Notes: generated by a model not told the origin, from the sequence alone. A DNA stretch of 64,000 nt from Lytechinus pictus (GCF_037042905.1 NC_087254.1:11269103-11333102); one strand, 5' to 3'; positions 23,287 to 35,069 are shown, numbered from the stretch's first letter. Numbers and translations: made by a program.

Positions 23287-23409
23287 ATTGTTCACAGTTT
23301 TGTCCTCTGTAGCAATCTGCACATGCACACTGGTGTTGGGTACATGATCCAGGCATAACTGAACAAGAACCGCCGTTAAAACATGGTCTACTTGCACATG
23401 GCATTAGCA
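23287..23409 (-). CDS. EGF-like exon 31
   Basis: 123 nt, phase 1-1, acceptor GTAG and donor GTAAGC. Eight cysteines, both O-glucose (CASRPC) and O-fucose (CFNGGSC) consensus, His in place of the aromatic before C4, end block CACADCYRGQNC. The next intron (22743-23286) holds nothing recognisable. Confidence 0.93.
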
Positions 23410-23550
23410 CTACAGGCAGGTAAAAGAACATGAAAATTGAGAGAAAAATCCTTCTGCTTCAGATTCAGATCAATTCTTTCATCTATAAGGGAAAATTTAT
23501 GCTGTTAGTATAGATTTCACATATGTATGTTGTATATATATGTATAATAT

Positions 23551-24555
23551 ATGGCGATTGTCCATGCACCCCCTATAACAGATACAGCCGAGAACATCAA
23601 TAAGGACCTCTGCAAGAAATTCAAAGAGTTCAGACTACAGATAACAGCCAATGCAAACAAAACCATAGTCAACTTTCTTGATGTAACAATTGACCTCTCC
23701 AAGAAAGAGTTCAGGCCTTACTCAAAACCAGATTCCCACCTATATGTGCATGCAGAATCAAATCAACCACCAGACGTCACCGGGAGAATACCACAGTTCA
23801 TCAAAACCTGCCTGTCCAACATTTCCAGCAGCGTATACATCTTCAACAGTGTAAAACCAGACGAGAAAGCACTACAACATGGTGGACACAAACCCAAACT
23901 GACATACACACTGAAAAACTCTACCAGCAGCAGTAAAAGAGACCCAAAATCAAAGAAAACAAAACATGACATGGTTAAACCCACCATACAGCAAGCATGT
24001 CAGAACAAACATCGACAGATAGTTCCTAGCCCTTGTTGAACAGCACTTCCCAAAAGAGCACCTGCTCCACAAGGTCTGCAACAGGAACACTCTGAAAGTC
24101 AGCTATAGCTGCATGGACAACATTACCACAACAATAAAGGCCCACAACAACAGGATAACAAACACTCATCAAGACCAAACCAAGGACTCCTGCAACTGCA
24201 GAAAGAAAGAGGATCGCCCGATCCCTGGCAAATACAAAGCCGAGGCAGCAACATCTAGCGACAAGACGGTGAACATCGAGATCACATCAACTTTATTCAA
24301 AGCAAGGTATGCAACCCATAAATCAAGCATCACCAATAGGGGAAAAAGACACCAAATTGAGCTCAGCAATTACATATGGAGACTGAAGGATGAAGGCACA
24401 CCCTACTCACTCAAATGAAGGATCGTAAGACATGCGCAGCCCTACTCACTAAAAACAAAGAGGTGCAATCTGTGTCTGTGTGAGAAGTACCACATCATTA
24501 CAGCCAAGAAAACAAGAAATGCTTAACTCAAGAACATAACTCATCTCAACCTGTA
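23551..24555 (+). mobile_element. Penelope-like element fragment (RT C-terminus plus GIY-YIG-type region)
   Basis: The frames read VNFLDVTIDL, a YSKPDSHLYVHAESN block, PPDVTGRIPQFI, a Cys-containing CNCRKKE block, then RYATHKSSI, LSNYIWRLKDEGTPYS and CNLCLCEKYHI. This order (end of reverse transcriptase, linker, zinc-like CxC, GIY-YIG endonuclease end) is characteristic of Penelope-like retroelements. It is broken by stops around 24038 and 24416, and the N-terminal RT motifs and the GIY part are missing or altered. Inactive. Confidence 0.8.
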
Positions 24556-25059
24556 AAAAAAAAAAAATTATTTTCCTCTCAGCACAGTGGTTAACCATAG
24601 ACCCCCCCTCATTTATGCCCTCAACCCACTCCGCCCCCACACTTCCCCCTACCCAGTTTAAAGCCAATAGCTATTATCTGTTAACTGTTGTCATTTCATC
24701 CTCCTTTTTTGTGTCTTTTCTTTGTTTGCTTGACTGCAATAGAGTTATTGTTCTCTTTAATTGATTAAGTTGCTGATGAGCTTTCGGGTGTAACAGTCTG
24801 TACAACAAAACATCTAAGCAACTTGCTCTATCCTATTCTGTAGTGTCATTTAATAATAATAATGATAATAATAGCTACTTACACAGCACATAGGTTGACT
24901 TTTCGGTGTATATCTAATATGGCACTTCAGAAAAGTAAATTCCACAAAAATAATTGAAATTGAATAGACACGGAAAGATACTAGAAAGTTAATTCTCTTT
25001 AACAAATTACACTATAAAATGTATATGAGTATCATGAAAATATTTAAATAATATGCTTT
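24556..25059 (+). other. 3' region after the Penelope-like fragment
   Basis: This AT- and C-rich stretch contains CTGATGAG at 24773-24780 inside a 7-bp inverted repeat (AAGTTGC at 24768, GCAACTT at 24818). That position in Penelope elements can hold a hammerhead ribozyme, but the GAAA core is not clear here. The rest shows nothing recognisable. Confidence 0.35.
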
Positions 25060-25063
25060 TTAA

Positions 25064-25811
25064 CCCTAAACAGGCCGGGGGGGGGGGGTTGAATCAACCC
25101 CCCCTCAACATTTTTTGACCGCGCCACTCGCAGAGTTTATAATTTTAAGTCTCACGCATCTTTTGAGACCAAATTTACGACGCCCGTGTACGCAGTTCCG
25201 AAATTACGCAACATATTGTAAGTGCATGTCAGACCAAAAATTGTTCCAAAACGTGATTTTGTGTACAAAGTCAATGCAAATTGAGTTTTCTCATCTTATT
25301 CATAAAGATATGATTATTTTTACTTTAAACAGCTAAAATCAATTGATTTTAGCATAATTACGCTTCAAAAAGGTTGTGCAATAAATCTGGTGGAAAAAAC
25401 AAAGAAAAACAAAAGGTTGAAAAACATAGAAATACATAAGAAATTCATAAAACAATAAAATACATAAGAAATTGATTTCCGAACCGAAGTTTTATTCAAT
25501 TGCGATTGTTAATAATGCTACAAAGAATATTTTTACAAAAAATTAGCATTCTAGGAGCTTTATTTAGTGAATTAGAGCAAAAAGTATGATTTATGCATAA
25601 ATTAGCATAATTAATTCATATAAAATAAAATCTCATTATTTTGGAAAATTTTACCATACAGCCTTGTAGATTACATCGCACACTACCAGCGTGCAAATTT
25701 TTGCGGCGCTCGCGCGATCGGCGGCCGAGATCTCAGGGGGGGGGGTGAATCAACCCCCCCCCCCCCCCCCCCCGGCCACAGAACAGCCAAAAAAGCCCGG
25801 CCTAGTTCGGG
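25064..25811. mobile_element. 748-bp inverted-repeat element with TTAA target site
   Basis: TTAA at 25060-25063 then CCCTAAACAGGCCGGGG and a G-run; the right end is CCCGGCCTAGTTCGGG then TTAA at 25812. GAATCAACCCCCCC blocks occur inside both arms. No transposase. It is the third TTAA family in the window. Confidence 0.85.
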
Positions 25812-25828
25812 TTAAAACAAGATCTTAC

Positions 25829-25951
25829 ACGTCTCACACAGCCTTCCTGTATAGCAACCAGGGCAGTCACATGTGTAATCTATGCATGAGCCACTGACAG
25901 GTTGACATATTCCACCATTCTGACATGGATTCGGAGAACACTGGTCCAATC
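25829..25951 (-). CDS. EGF-like exon 30
   Basis: 123 nt, phase 1-1, acceptor TTAG and donor GTAAGA. Eight cysteines, CSPNPC start, CQNGGIC, extra cysteine in GSC, end block CDCPGCYTGRLC. A TTAA element ends only 17 bp beyond the exon, just past the donor. The intron (23410-25828) also holds a Penelope-like fragment. Confidence 0.93.
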
Positions 25952-26416
25952 CTAAAGATGAAAAACAGGATTCATTACATTGTGATAGGTAGCGATTGTT
26001 TATAGTTTTCTAGGAAACTTCATCATACAGAATGAATGTCTATGGAAAATGGCATTAGTGTCTTAAAATATTGTCAGAGGCAATTAAAGAACTATTGAAT
26101 TGACAAATTTATACCAGGTATCATATCACAAAACATAACACATAAATGGAAACATTAACCTTATTCCACTAATGTACTAGGAGACTAATAAAATATCATG
26201 TGCCATCATGAACAATAATCTATCTGTGAAGCTACTCCTTTACTGCACCCATCACAGAACAGTATAATTTATTGTCCCAGTCATGTGGCACCTGTGTTTT
26301 CTCACTTACTTGAATTAATTTTGCATCCATTAGCTCTATCATCAACACATTTTGCAATGGCCCTTTCTAATGAAGACCAATACGATATAAATTGTACAAG
26401 TGATATGAGGACTTAC

Positions 26417-26539
26417 TGTTCTGGCAACGATCCCCAACATAGCACTGTGGGCATCGGCAGATGATATCTAAGCATCGGCTTCCTACAGCGTCACAAGTAC
26501 CTCCATTCAGACAAGGATTGGGTGAACATTGATCTAATC
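26417..26539 (-). CDS. EGF-like exon 29
   Basis: 123 nt, phase 1-1, acceptor CTAG and donor GTAAGT. Eight cysteines, CSPNPC start, O-fucose consensus CLNGGTC, extra cysteine in SRC, Ile-Ile before C4 instead of an aromatic, end block [12 protein letters not shown]. The next intron (25952-26416) holds nothing recognisable. Confidence 0.93.
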
Positions 26540-26575
26540 CTAGGAGGGTTAAGTACAAAACAAAGTTATATATAA

Positions 26576-26740
26576 TAATACATGGTGGCTCAGGGGTACA
26601 GTGTCTGTCTCATGAAGGAGAGTCGTTGGTTCAATCCAAGGCCGAGCCATACCAAAGACCTTAAAAATGGGACCTTCTGCCTTCTGATCAGGTGCTTGAA
26701 GTATAACATTGGAAAAGGGTAATAACATTATATGCATGGC
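26576..26740 (+). mobile_element. tRNA-headed SINE (family 2)
   Basis: GGTGGCTCAGGGGTACAG resembles an A box and GTTGGTTCAATCC a B box. The body reads ATACCAAAGACC, AATGGGACCTTCTGCC and ends near AAAGGGTAATAAC. A minus-strand partial copy lies at 19802-19882. Confidence 0.75.
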
Positions 26741-27394
26741 CTGCTGTGAGAACAGGGGAGTGTTTGATCAAAATTTTCATTTATTTATTTATACATTCGT
26801 TCATCTACTTTTTTCATTTCATCATTGATTCATTTATTTATTTATTATTTTTTTTATTTAATAATTATTATTTCCCACTTAATCATAATTTTAAAATTAT
26901 ATATTTGAAGGGATGTATCCTAATGATTCATATGACGGAACTGAGAGAAAATTATTCATAATGAAAAATCACACAATCACTCTCCCCACTGTGGGTGTAA
27001 AACATTGTCTATTAATATCATATCTCAGGATTCACATAAATTCTATGGCCATATTCTGAAGTTCAGTTTAACGTAAACCATGGTCTTACTGAGTGCTAAA
27101 ATTATGGGTAGCTAAACGTTCAAACTTTGTTATATATTTCTTACATTTACTGTGTTCTTTCCCCTTGCTCCTTGCTCTAATGGTGAAAAAAACATTTCAT
27201 TCATTATCCCAAGACAGATGAATAAATTGAGCATGAAATGTGCTGACAAATTGAACCTATATTGTGAGTGAGAGATTAGTGTCGCAATTGGCTCTCCATA
27301 GCTAAACCACAACTTCAGACCAGAGTTTGAATTTATTCCAAGTTTGAAATATGGGTAAACATGTCTTTGAACCATATCCTGGTAATGCACTTAC

Positions 27395-27517
27395 TTGTCT
27401 GACACTGATCTCCTACAAAACACAGCTGACATTGGCATGTATAATCAGTGCACGACCCTGGTGTGCGGATACAGAATCCATTATTCTGGCAAGGATTTGG
27501 GCTGCACTGATCATCAA
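27395..27517 (-). CDS. EGF-like exon 28
   Basis: 123 nt, phase 1-1, acceptor CCAG and donor GTAAGT. Eight cysteines, CSPNPC start, CQNNGFC, extra cysteine in GSC, end block CQCQLCFVGDQC. The next intron (26540-27394) holds a tRNA-headed SINE. Confidence 0.93.
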
Positions 27518-28119
27518 CTGGGGTGGAATAAACAAAGAGAAGTTTGAATTGCCCAGCTTGTCTATAAGGAATGATATTGTGCTGAAGAAAGACATGCTCG
27601 AAAACTTTTTTGTCATGCACTAATCAGGAGTACACACTGCTATTGATGAGTGTAAGACAAAAAAAATTGTCTTTATTCAGCACCATTTTCAAATTTTGTA
27701 GCACTAAACTACTTTCATGTTTGTATTTATTACAAATTGCTTAAGTGAAGGAAAATAGGGAGAGAACTATAATGAATGTGAAAAAAAACTACCTAGAGAG
27801 GTCTCTAGCTACAATACCGCCTTACTCAAGCGTTTCTACTTGTCCCTTTTCAAGCGTAAATATCTTGAATCTTGTAAATACATTTTCCATGATCTGACCA
27901 AAGCTGCATCTTGAGACCAAACTAAAATCTCAATACAAAGAGAGTTGAAAAAAACAACTGCCTAATATTAGCAGTATTGCCAATTCAAATATTGATATAG
28001 AAAAGGGTACAGAAAGTTAACTTTTATACCATAATGGTTCTCTAATTTTCACAAATGTTGTTGCAATATTGCTTAGCTTATCCCTGTTTTTCACCACATA
28101 TCATGGGAGATTGACTTAC

Positions 28120-28242
28120 ATATTTCGCAGTTCTGTCCTTGGTAGCAATTGGTACAGCTGCATTGGTATTGATCACATTGATTGTTCAGTACCGAACATG
28201 TTCCTCCAAACTGACAAGGAAAACTACTGCATGGATTAAAAA
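28120..28242 (-). CDS. EGF-like exon 27
   Basis: 123 nt, phase 1-1, acceptor TCAG and donor GTAAGT. Eight cysteines, O-glucose consensus CSSFPC and O-fucose consensus CQFGGTC both present, end block CSCTNCYQGQNC. The next intron (27518-28119) holds nothing recognisable. Confidence 0.93.
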
Positions 28243-28602
28243 CTGAGAAGAGAGAAACAAATAATGTTGTTGCATCAGAGAATATCAACTAAAATGTATC
28301 TTGTCTTTGATCACTTCATACAAATATTGTGTGAAACTTAACTACATCTTAAGCTCCTGTACAGTTATCAAGATTGATTAATTATCAATATCTCAAGCAC
28401 AATGATATGCAATTTCAAGTAACATTTGTTATGATAAGAAATTACTGGTTATAAACACAATGTACATGAAATTCATGTTGGAAATTATTAAAAAATGTGT
28501 GGATATTTTCACTCTTCAATGCTGTATTTTAATATTTTGAAGTCTTCAGTACATAAGAATCTGATTATCTATATTCGATCAATACATTGGTTCTTGACTT
28601 AC

Positions 28603-28725
28603 ATATTTCACAGAATGACCCCGTGTAGCAGGCTGGACACTGGCATGCATAGTTGAAACACGAGTTGGGATTAGCCATGCAAGTACCTCCATTCTGACAC
28701 TGATGATTGGCACAGGCATTTTGCT
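28603..28725 (-). CDS. EGF-like exon 26
   Basis: 123 nt, phase 1-1, acceptor TCAG and donor GTAAGT. Eight cysteines, CANHQC start, O-fucose consensus CQNGGTC, extra cysteine in NSC, end block [12 protein letters not shown]. The 360-bp intron to the next exon holds nothing recognisable. Confidence 0.93.
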
Positions 28726-29121
28726 CTGAAAGATAAAAAGATATAAAAAAGCAAACTCTCTTTTGATGGGGATTGTATAGAAAGGTTTTGATGTGTACGT
28801 AGTTCTTTTCATTCAGGGACCACAGAACAGTTTTGTAATTTGAACCAAATGTAGGGGAGCAGCTGACCATGCAAAAAAAGGCACAATACCATATGACTGT
28901 CATTTCTTATGTTTTTTATACTTAAAAAAATAAGAGGAGCTGAAGTTCACTTGCCACTCCCCCCCCCCACATGGCATCAAGTTATTAACATTCCCGACCT
29001 TTCGTTGGAGAACGCGAACGCTATTTACGACGGTAGTTGATTTTGGAAGAGACTTTTGGGCCCGTCGTAACTTGTAAAAGACTGTCCTGCAATTTAAATT
29101 ATGTGACAAGAAGATTTTGTT

Positions 29122-29175
29122 TAGCTTTCGCATCTGCAACGGAAACATCAATCTGCGGTGCATGTGCAAAATACT
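29122..29175. repeat. Left half of a ~50-bp inverted repeat (partner at 39300-39351)
   Basis: CTTTCGCATCTGCAACGGA followed by ATGTGCAAAATAC matches, in reverse complement, CTTTCGCATCGGCAACGCA followed by GTGTGCAAAAC at 39300-39351, roughly 70% by eye. The pair brackets the Myb-like gene, the DR1 satellite, the fold-back and the Harbinger-like exon. They could be termini of one ~10-kb element; no clear target duplication was seen. Confidence 0.4.
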
Positions 29176-31127
29176 ATGGTAACAGCAACATATCCGATGA
29201 AGGATGACTTTTCAGAGCCACATTTGGTTCCTCCTTTAGCTCAGGAAGCCGCCCGTGGGGGCCACTTCCATTGACGAGTGCATACCAGGCGCGACCATGC
29301 TAAAGAGGTTTTCCTTTTCAAGAGCCGGCTTGTTTACGTATGTAAAGTAATTGGGTGCTTTTCGAAGCCTTAAGTGGTATCAATTCGTCAGTGGAAGTGG
29401 TCCCCGGAGTTAGCCGGGGAAGCAACATCCAATCAGCGCGCCTGTACCTAAAAAGCGCCTTATAAGTAGCCGAGCTGGTATCTGGAGTTTAATATCATCT
29501 AAATCAACGACAGTCCTAAAGTCAACTCAGTACAGGTTACGGCTTTATGTTAAATGTGAAAGATTTAGATTCGAAGGAGGTCATGGATGTAAGCTTGAAT
29601 TCGGTGAGTTTCTTAGAAACTCCTAGAAGTATCTAGAAGAAAATGTTACATAACCCCAAAAAATACAAAACATGTATAAATTTCAATTTTAGCTTCCAAA
29701 ATATAAAATTGCCCTAATGGGCAGCTCTGCAGAGCTTGCTCCATCAGTTTGAACTAATGTTTAATGGGTCTTGTACCCCTATCTGAGAAAAATTTGTGCG
29801 AGGTCATGAGGACCCCCAGCCCTTTGGACGACCTTTATCAATCAAGCATGCGTCTTTATCGCCAGCTACATACACGGTATGTCTTCGAAACTTGATGTTT
29901 GATAAGCTCAAATCTTATACCCCCAAACTTGGGGGTAAGTATTCGTGCTGGAGTTGGAATCACACACCAATATATATTTGCAATTTTGCTTATTCGATCT
30001 GAAATAACATGTACGGCTTTTGTATGTATTTCCATTGGTATTTTAAGTCTGTATATGTGCATACGTATTTGTAACGTTGTAAACCTGATGTGAAAGGAAT
30101 TTCCTACAAAGGAAAATAAGTACATTCAATTCAATTCAAATTGCTTGTCATCTCGCGGCCGGCTTTCAAATGAAACAACACAACAAAGTCACGCAATCAT
30201 TGTCTTATTGTAACAGTTTTTAATTTTTACTTCCCAGAAGATTAGATTGGAAAGTAAAGTCAGTGCTGATCTGGACTTCATCGTGTTAAGTTCTAATTTA
30301 TTCTGCATTCACCCTATCTTCAGTTTAATAATTTTAGTTTAATCAAAGTAAGGAGAGCTTTGGAGATTGAATTTACAGGAGAGCATAGGAGACTGAAGTG
30401 CAAGAGTTTATGATTTTGGAGTGTACAACGGTCATGTTACAGTAATTTATGAGCATTTGAATGGCAAGATCAATGAAGATTCTTCTATTGGCAATGCAAA
30501 AATTAAGGGACTGAAAGATTTCCACAAGCTAGAAAATATTGGGTTTATCAAAATAGGGCAGTGCATTTAATCAGAGGTGAAAAGAGGCATATTGCATACA
30601 TGTAAGAGGAATTCAGTGTGAAAAAGGAGCGAAATGGCGGCAATAAACAAAATTAGTATAAAGGGATTATTCTGTTGAAAAGATTACTTCCAGAAAGGAA
30701 TAAAAAAAACACTAAATCAGTTAAACCGACGCTACGGGCATCAAAAGAGCTGTTACATAGAGGAAACTTTTTTATACGAATAGCGGAAAGTGCGTTTGTT
30801 AAATAAAGTCAGTCTAAGATTAAAAGGGACAATAGACATGTTTGTAAAGGAGTTTTATGTGGGTAGAAAGAGGCACGTTTTAACGTCATCATATTTCATG
30901 AATATCCAATGTATTGTGTATTAAACAGAGATACTCATTTTACCTTTTTCTTTTAGCGTCTGACGGAGAAATATAGCCTTGTGAGAGACAGTTTGAACAG
31001 ATATTGGTTATTTTAATGCAGGATTATATGTTTTTAATCATGAAATGTATGAACATTTTCATTATGTACACTATATATGTATCAAATTACCTTTTCACCC
31101 TTTGTTCTTTTCATCCGAAACAGTACG
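29176..31127. other. Stretch between the left inverted repeat and the Myb-like gene
   Basis: 29,200-29,560 is more GC- and CpG-rich than its surroundings and includes CCTTATAAGTAGCC near 29457, which could be a TATA-type promoter. An ATG at 29548 opens a short frame ending at a GTGAGT donor near 29603, a possible first exon. The remainder to 31,100 is AT-rich with no gene recognised. Confidence 0.3.
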
Positions 31128-31497
31128 ACGTGGGACGCCAAGAGTTGCAGCATTTTGATCGGGAGGTGACTGTTGTAAAACCGTTCCAGCACAAGAGCAA
31201 GACCAGTCAACGCGGAAAGGCGTGGTAGGAGGTTGCTGAACACATGCAGCAGAGGTGATTTAGAGTCGACGCCCGCGCGGTAAGAGATAAAATGAATCTA
31301 TTGAAAAACCAAGTAAAAATGCGAAACAGGCAAGAGAGAGCTGCCAGTGGCATTGCCATAAATGAAACTGATGAGGAAAGGAGAAACAGACAGGCGATAG
31401 AGGAAATGATTTAAGAGGAGGAGGATATTGAGTTTGCTCCTAAAGAAAGGAATGATGAAGAGAAGAAAGAAGCTGGAGCTGAACTCCGGAAACGGGA
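31128..31497 (+). repeat. Damaged upstream copy of the tandemly duplicated Myb-like exon
   Basis: Offset is 369 bp from the second copy at 31498-31906. This copy sits after a good acceptor (CCGAAACAG at 31115-31123) but carries three stop codons, at GTGG-TAG, AGG-TGA and ATT-TAA, where the second copy has CAG, GGA and CAA. It also has one fewer G after TTTTGATC, which shifts the frame. Confidence 0.85.
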
Positions 31498-33510
31498 CAT
31501 TGGATGCCAAGAGTTGCAGCATTTTGATCGGGGAGGTGATTGTTGTAAAACCGTTCCAGCACAAGAGCAAGACCAGTCAACGCGGAAAGGCGTGGCAGGA
31601 GGTTGCTGAACACATGCAGCAGAGGGGATTTAGAGTCGACGCCCGCGCGGTAAGAGATAAAATGAATCTATTGAAAAACCAAGTAAAAATGCGAAACAGG
31701 CAAGAAAGAGCTGCCAGTGGCATTGCCATAAATGAAACTGATGAGGAAAGGAGAAACAGACAGGCGATAGAGGAGATGATACAAGAGGAGGAGGATATTG
31801 AGTTTGCTTCTAAAGAAAGGAATGATGAAGAGAAGAAGAGAGAAGCTGGAGCTGAACTCTGGAAACGAGCTTGTGAGACGTTTGGAGAAACAAGAAAGAG
31901 GTATTCTTACATTTTATACCAATATTTCTGTTCAAAATGAAATTAAAACCTGATTTTAGTTTTTATTAAACCCTCCAAAAGAGCAGGTGACTATAGGCCT
32001 ACATTTCACTACAAGATCAATGAGATCATGTGCCCCAAACAGGTTGTGATGTAAAGGACATAAACTAAAAATGTGTTTTTTCAATAAACCTACTGATTTG
32101 ACATCATAATTTAATGTATATAGAATCCCTGTGTGTTTTGCCTCGACACTTCTGAAGTAAAGGTACAAAATATGTAAAGCAAATAATTAAATCGCTATTT
32201 TAAATCAAAATGAAGATATGACTGATATAGTGGTCTGTTTTATTTGCCTGAAAATACCATGATATGGCATTGAAATATTATTAAAATTTTAAATGGTTAA
32301 AATGCATTCAGTGACTTTGTAATATTCTAATATTCAATCATACTCGAGTATAGTTCACATTACTGACTGTTTACCATAGCTGAAAACATTATTCAACTAA
32401 GAATGTGGAGGGGTCAATCATCATTTTCACGTCATTCTATATTTCTAAAGCAGTGCTTATTTGTGTTTTATGCTCAATGTCTTTCTTTAAGGTGAAAATT
32501 AATATTCATGATTAATTCCATGATTCTTTTTTGTACATCCCCACCCTCATCCCTTTTTATATCTGACTGTCTATTGATTTCAATTAAATCTTGATTAGAA
32601 TAGTTTTTTATCATTATTGTAGTACATAAGACACTAAGATTTGCATTGAAATTTCAAGTTTTGCAGAAGTTTTCTTCATGGATGCTATCTAACACAGCAC
32701 TTGAGACAACTTTCCCCTGCCAAAAAATTAGGTGGCACAAGTTAACCAATATGCTGTGACAAATGTTCGCATTGAATACCAATTAATTACAATGTTTTTC
32801 TGCTATGATTTCAATTGTTTTGTGTATTTTACTATCAATCTTACCATAAGGTTAGGTTTTACAACTTGGCACCTAATTTTTGGGGCGGAGCTGAGTTGTC
32901 TCCATAGGGTTAGAAAATGTATCAGTAAAATTAGCCAAAACAATTGATGAATGTCAATTATATCAACAGAAAAAAAAGATGTAATATTAAGCAATCAGAT
33001 GAATGCCGTTTACTTTGTACTAGAGTTCGATTTTTCAGCCATTTTGGTCATGTCATTGCATGGGGCGCCGTGACGGTATATTCTGAGGGGGAATTAAAGA
33101 ATCAAATATTAGCGTAGTGTTAGAGCTGTTCATGTGGGGGAGGGCGATCATCCCACAATTGTTATAGGGTGAGATATTAGCCAAAACACTGTTTTTCATC
33201 TGAAACAATTAGATGTGATTTTGAAATGAGAGAAACAATATTTTGATTTCAATATATTTTTAACACTTCCCTTTCTGCGCAACTTAATACAATATTTTCA
33301 TTTCAGACACCAAGGTGAATGCAGTACGGCAACACGTACCCAAAGGAAACCGGCCGAAATACACTGGCATTGATCGAACGAAAAATGGAGTGTGACCGAG
33401 AATTGAAAAGGGAGGAGATGGAAAGGAGACTTGAGGATGAAAATAGGAGACGGGAGGAAGAGGCTCAACAAAAAACAGATGAGGAGAAACGGGAGAAAAG
33501 ATTTGAACAA

Positions 33511-33580
33511 ATGCTCCAGCAACAACAGCAACTCATTCAACAACAGCAGCAGCAACAACAGCAACAACAACACAATCAGA
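33511..33580 (+). repeat. CAG/CAA repeat encoding poly-Gln
   Basis: CAG and CAA codons alternate for about 70 bp inside the second exon of the Myb-like gene. Confidence 0.9.
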
Positions 33581-33935
33581 ATATGCAGACAATGATGTTG
33601 GCTCTCCCGAAATCTATAGCCAGTACAAAACAAGGCAAACGCCAAGCGTTGTCTCGCCTGCATATTGCAGTCATGAAGAGACTGCATGTCAAATCTGAAG
33701 GGTAACATCTAAGAAACTTTGACAGCTTTTCTATTGTACCATTGGCAAATTTGTGTGAATATTATAAATGGTGCCAAGAACTATAGCTCATTAAATAAAT
33801 AACAACAGTTTTTAAAGAATAAACAAGTAAAATACAAAATCTGGTTCAGGTATAGAGAGTACTGAGTTCTGAAGTAAAATGTTAGTGTTAAAAAGTATAA
33901 AATTATAAAGTTCATGTCACTAGAGGAACAAAGTA

Positions 33936-35002
33936 GTGTGAAAGTTCATTGACCTTTGACCTTAATCAAATTCAACTCACATTCGAACCTGACCTGCACC
34001 TTGAAGAGATGGACCTCTGTTACGAGTTTGGCGATCCCACCTCGAAGCTATAGAAAGTTATTGTGTGTACAAAATAGCACAGTGCCAGTCATGGAAAGTT
34101 CATTGACCTTTGACCTTAATCAAATTCAACTCACATTTGAACTTGACCTGCACCTTCAAGAGATGGACCTCTTGTATGAATTTGGCAATCCTACCTCGAA
34201 GATATAAAAAGTTATTATGTGTACAACACAGCACAGTGCCAGTCATGGAAAGTTCATTGACCTTTGACCTTAATCAAATTCAACTCACATTCAAACTTGA
34301 CCTGCACCTTCAAAAGATGGGCCTCTTGTATGAATTTGGCAATCCTACCTCGAAGATATAGAAAGTTATTGTGTGTACAGCACAGCAGTGCCAGTCATGG
34401 GAAGTTCATTGACCTTTGACCTTATTCAAATTCGGCTCACATTTGAACTTGACCTGCACCTTCAAGAGATGGACCTCTGTTATGAATATGGCGATCTCAC
34501 CTCGAAGCTATAGAAAGTTATTGTGTGTACAACACAGCACAGTGCCAGTCATGGAAAGTTCATTGACCTTTGACCTTATTCACATTCGACTAATATTCGA
34601 ACTTGACCTGTGCCTTCAAGAGATGGGCCTCTGGTATGAATTTGGCGATCCCAACTCGAAGCTATAGAAAGTTATTGTGTGTACAACACAGCACAGTGCC
34701 AGTCATGGAAAGTTCATTGACCTTTGACCTTATTCACATTCGACTAATATTCGAACTTGAGCTGTGCCTTCAGGAGATGGACCTCTGGTATGAATTTGGC
34801 GATCCCACCTCGAAGCTATAGAAAGTTATTGTGTGTACAACACAGCACAGTGCCAGTCATGGAAAGCTCATTGACAATTGACCTTATTCAAATTCAACTC
34901 ATATTCGAACTTGACCTGTGCCTTCAGGAGATGGACCTCTGGTATGAATTTGGTGATCCCACCTCGAAGCTATAGAAAGTTATTGGGTGTACAACACAAT
35001 TG
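33936..35002 (+). repeat. Satellite array of seven 154-bp units carrying DR1 motifs
   Basis: GACCTTTGAC recurs at 33951, 34105, 34259, 34411, 34565 and 34719, with a decayed seventh unit at 34873; spacing is 152-154 bp. Each of the first six units contains a perfect TGACCTTTGACCT. Units also share CACAGTGCCAGTCATGG and CCTCGAAGCTATAGAAAG. The short reading frames in it are repeat artefacts, not genes. Confidence 0.9.
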
Positions 35003-35069
35003 TTAACGACAACGCCGCCAGAAATAGTGATACCTATGTCTCGCTCCGCTACGCAGGCGAGACAAAAAT
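35003..35069. repeat. Terminal block with hairpin next to the DR1 satellite
   Basis: ACGACAACGCC is followed by a hairpin at 35038-35063 (GTCTCGC and GCGAGAC, 10-nt loop plus a wobble pair) and then AAAAAT. The same block, with one stem mismatch, ends the other satellite array at 1420-1466. This suggests both arrays are the core of one kind of mobile element. Confidence 0.65.

Larger units (their letters stand above)
31128..33705 (+). pseudogene. Decayed Myb/SANT-like DNA-binding gene with duplicated exon
   Basis: The first exon block (31498-31906) encodes EVIVVKPFQHKSK, GKAWQEVAEHM, VDARAVRDKMNLL, ERAASGI and an acidic/basic coiled-coil-like stretch to ETRKR, then a GTATTC donor. This layout (hydrophobic core, W, then VRDK) resembles Myb/SANT-like proteins encoded by invertebrate DNA transposons. 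The next exon (33306-33702) follows a TTTCAG acceptor and encodes NTLALIERKM, a long E/R/K helix and a poly-Gln run. A frame shift between 33306 and 33350 and the damaged first copy indicate decay. Together with the Harbinger-like exon at 38503 it may be the second protein of one Harbinger element; that is inference. Confidence 0.55.

Noticed and set aside
24449-24667. 72-residue minus-strand frame
   Set aside because: It is antisense to the Penelope-like fragment end and a C-rich stretch, with no family resemblance.
33956-34975. Series of overlapping 72-83-residue frames with similar sequence
   Set aside because: They are frames through the 154-bp satellite units. The unit length is not a multiple of three, so no continuous protein exists.
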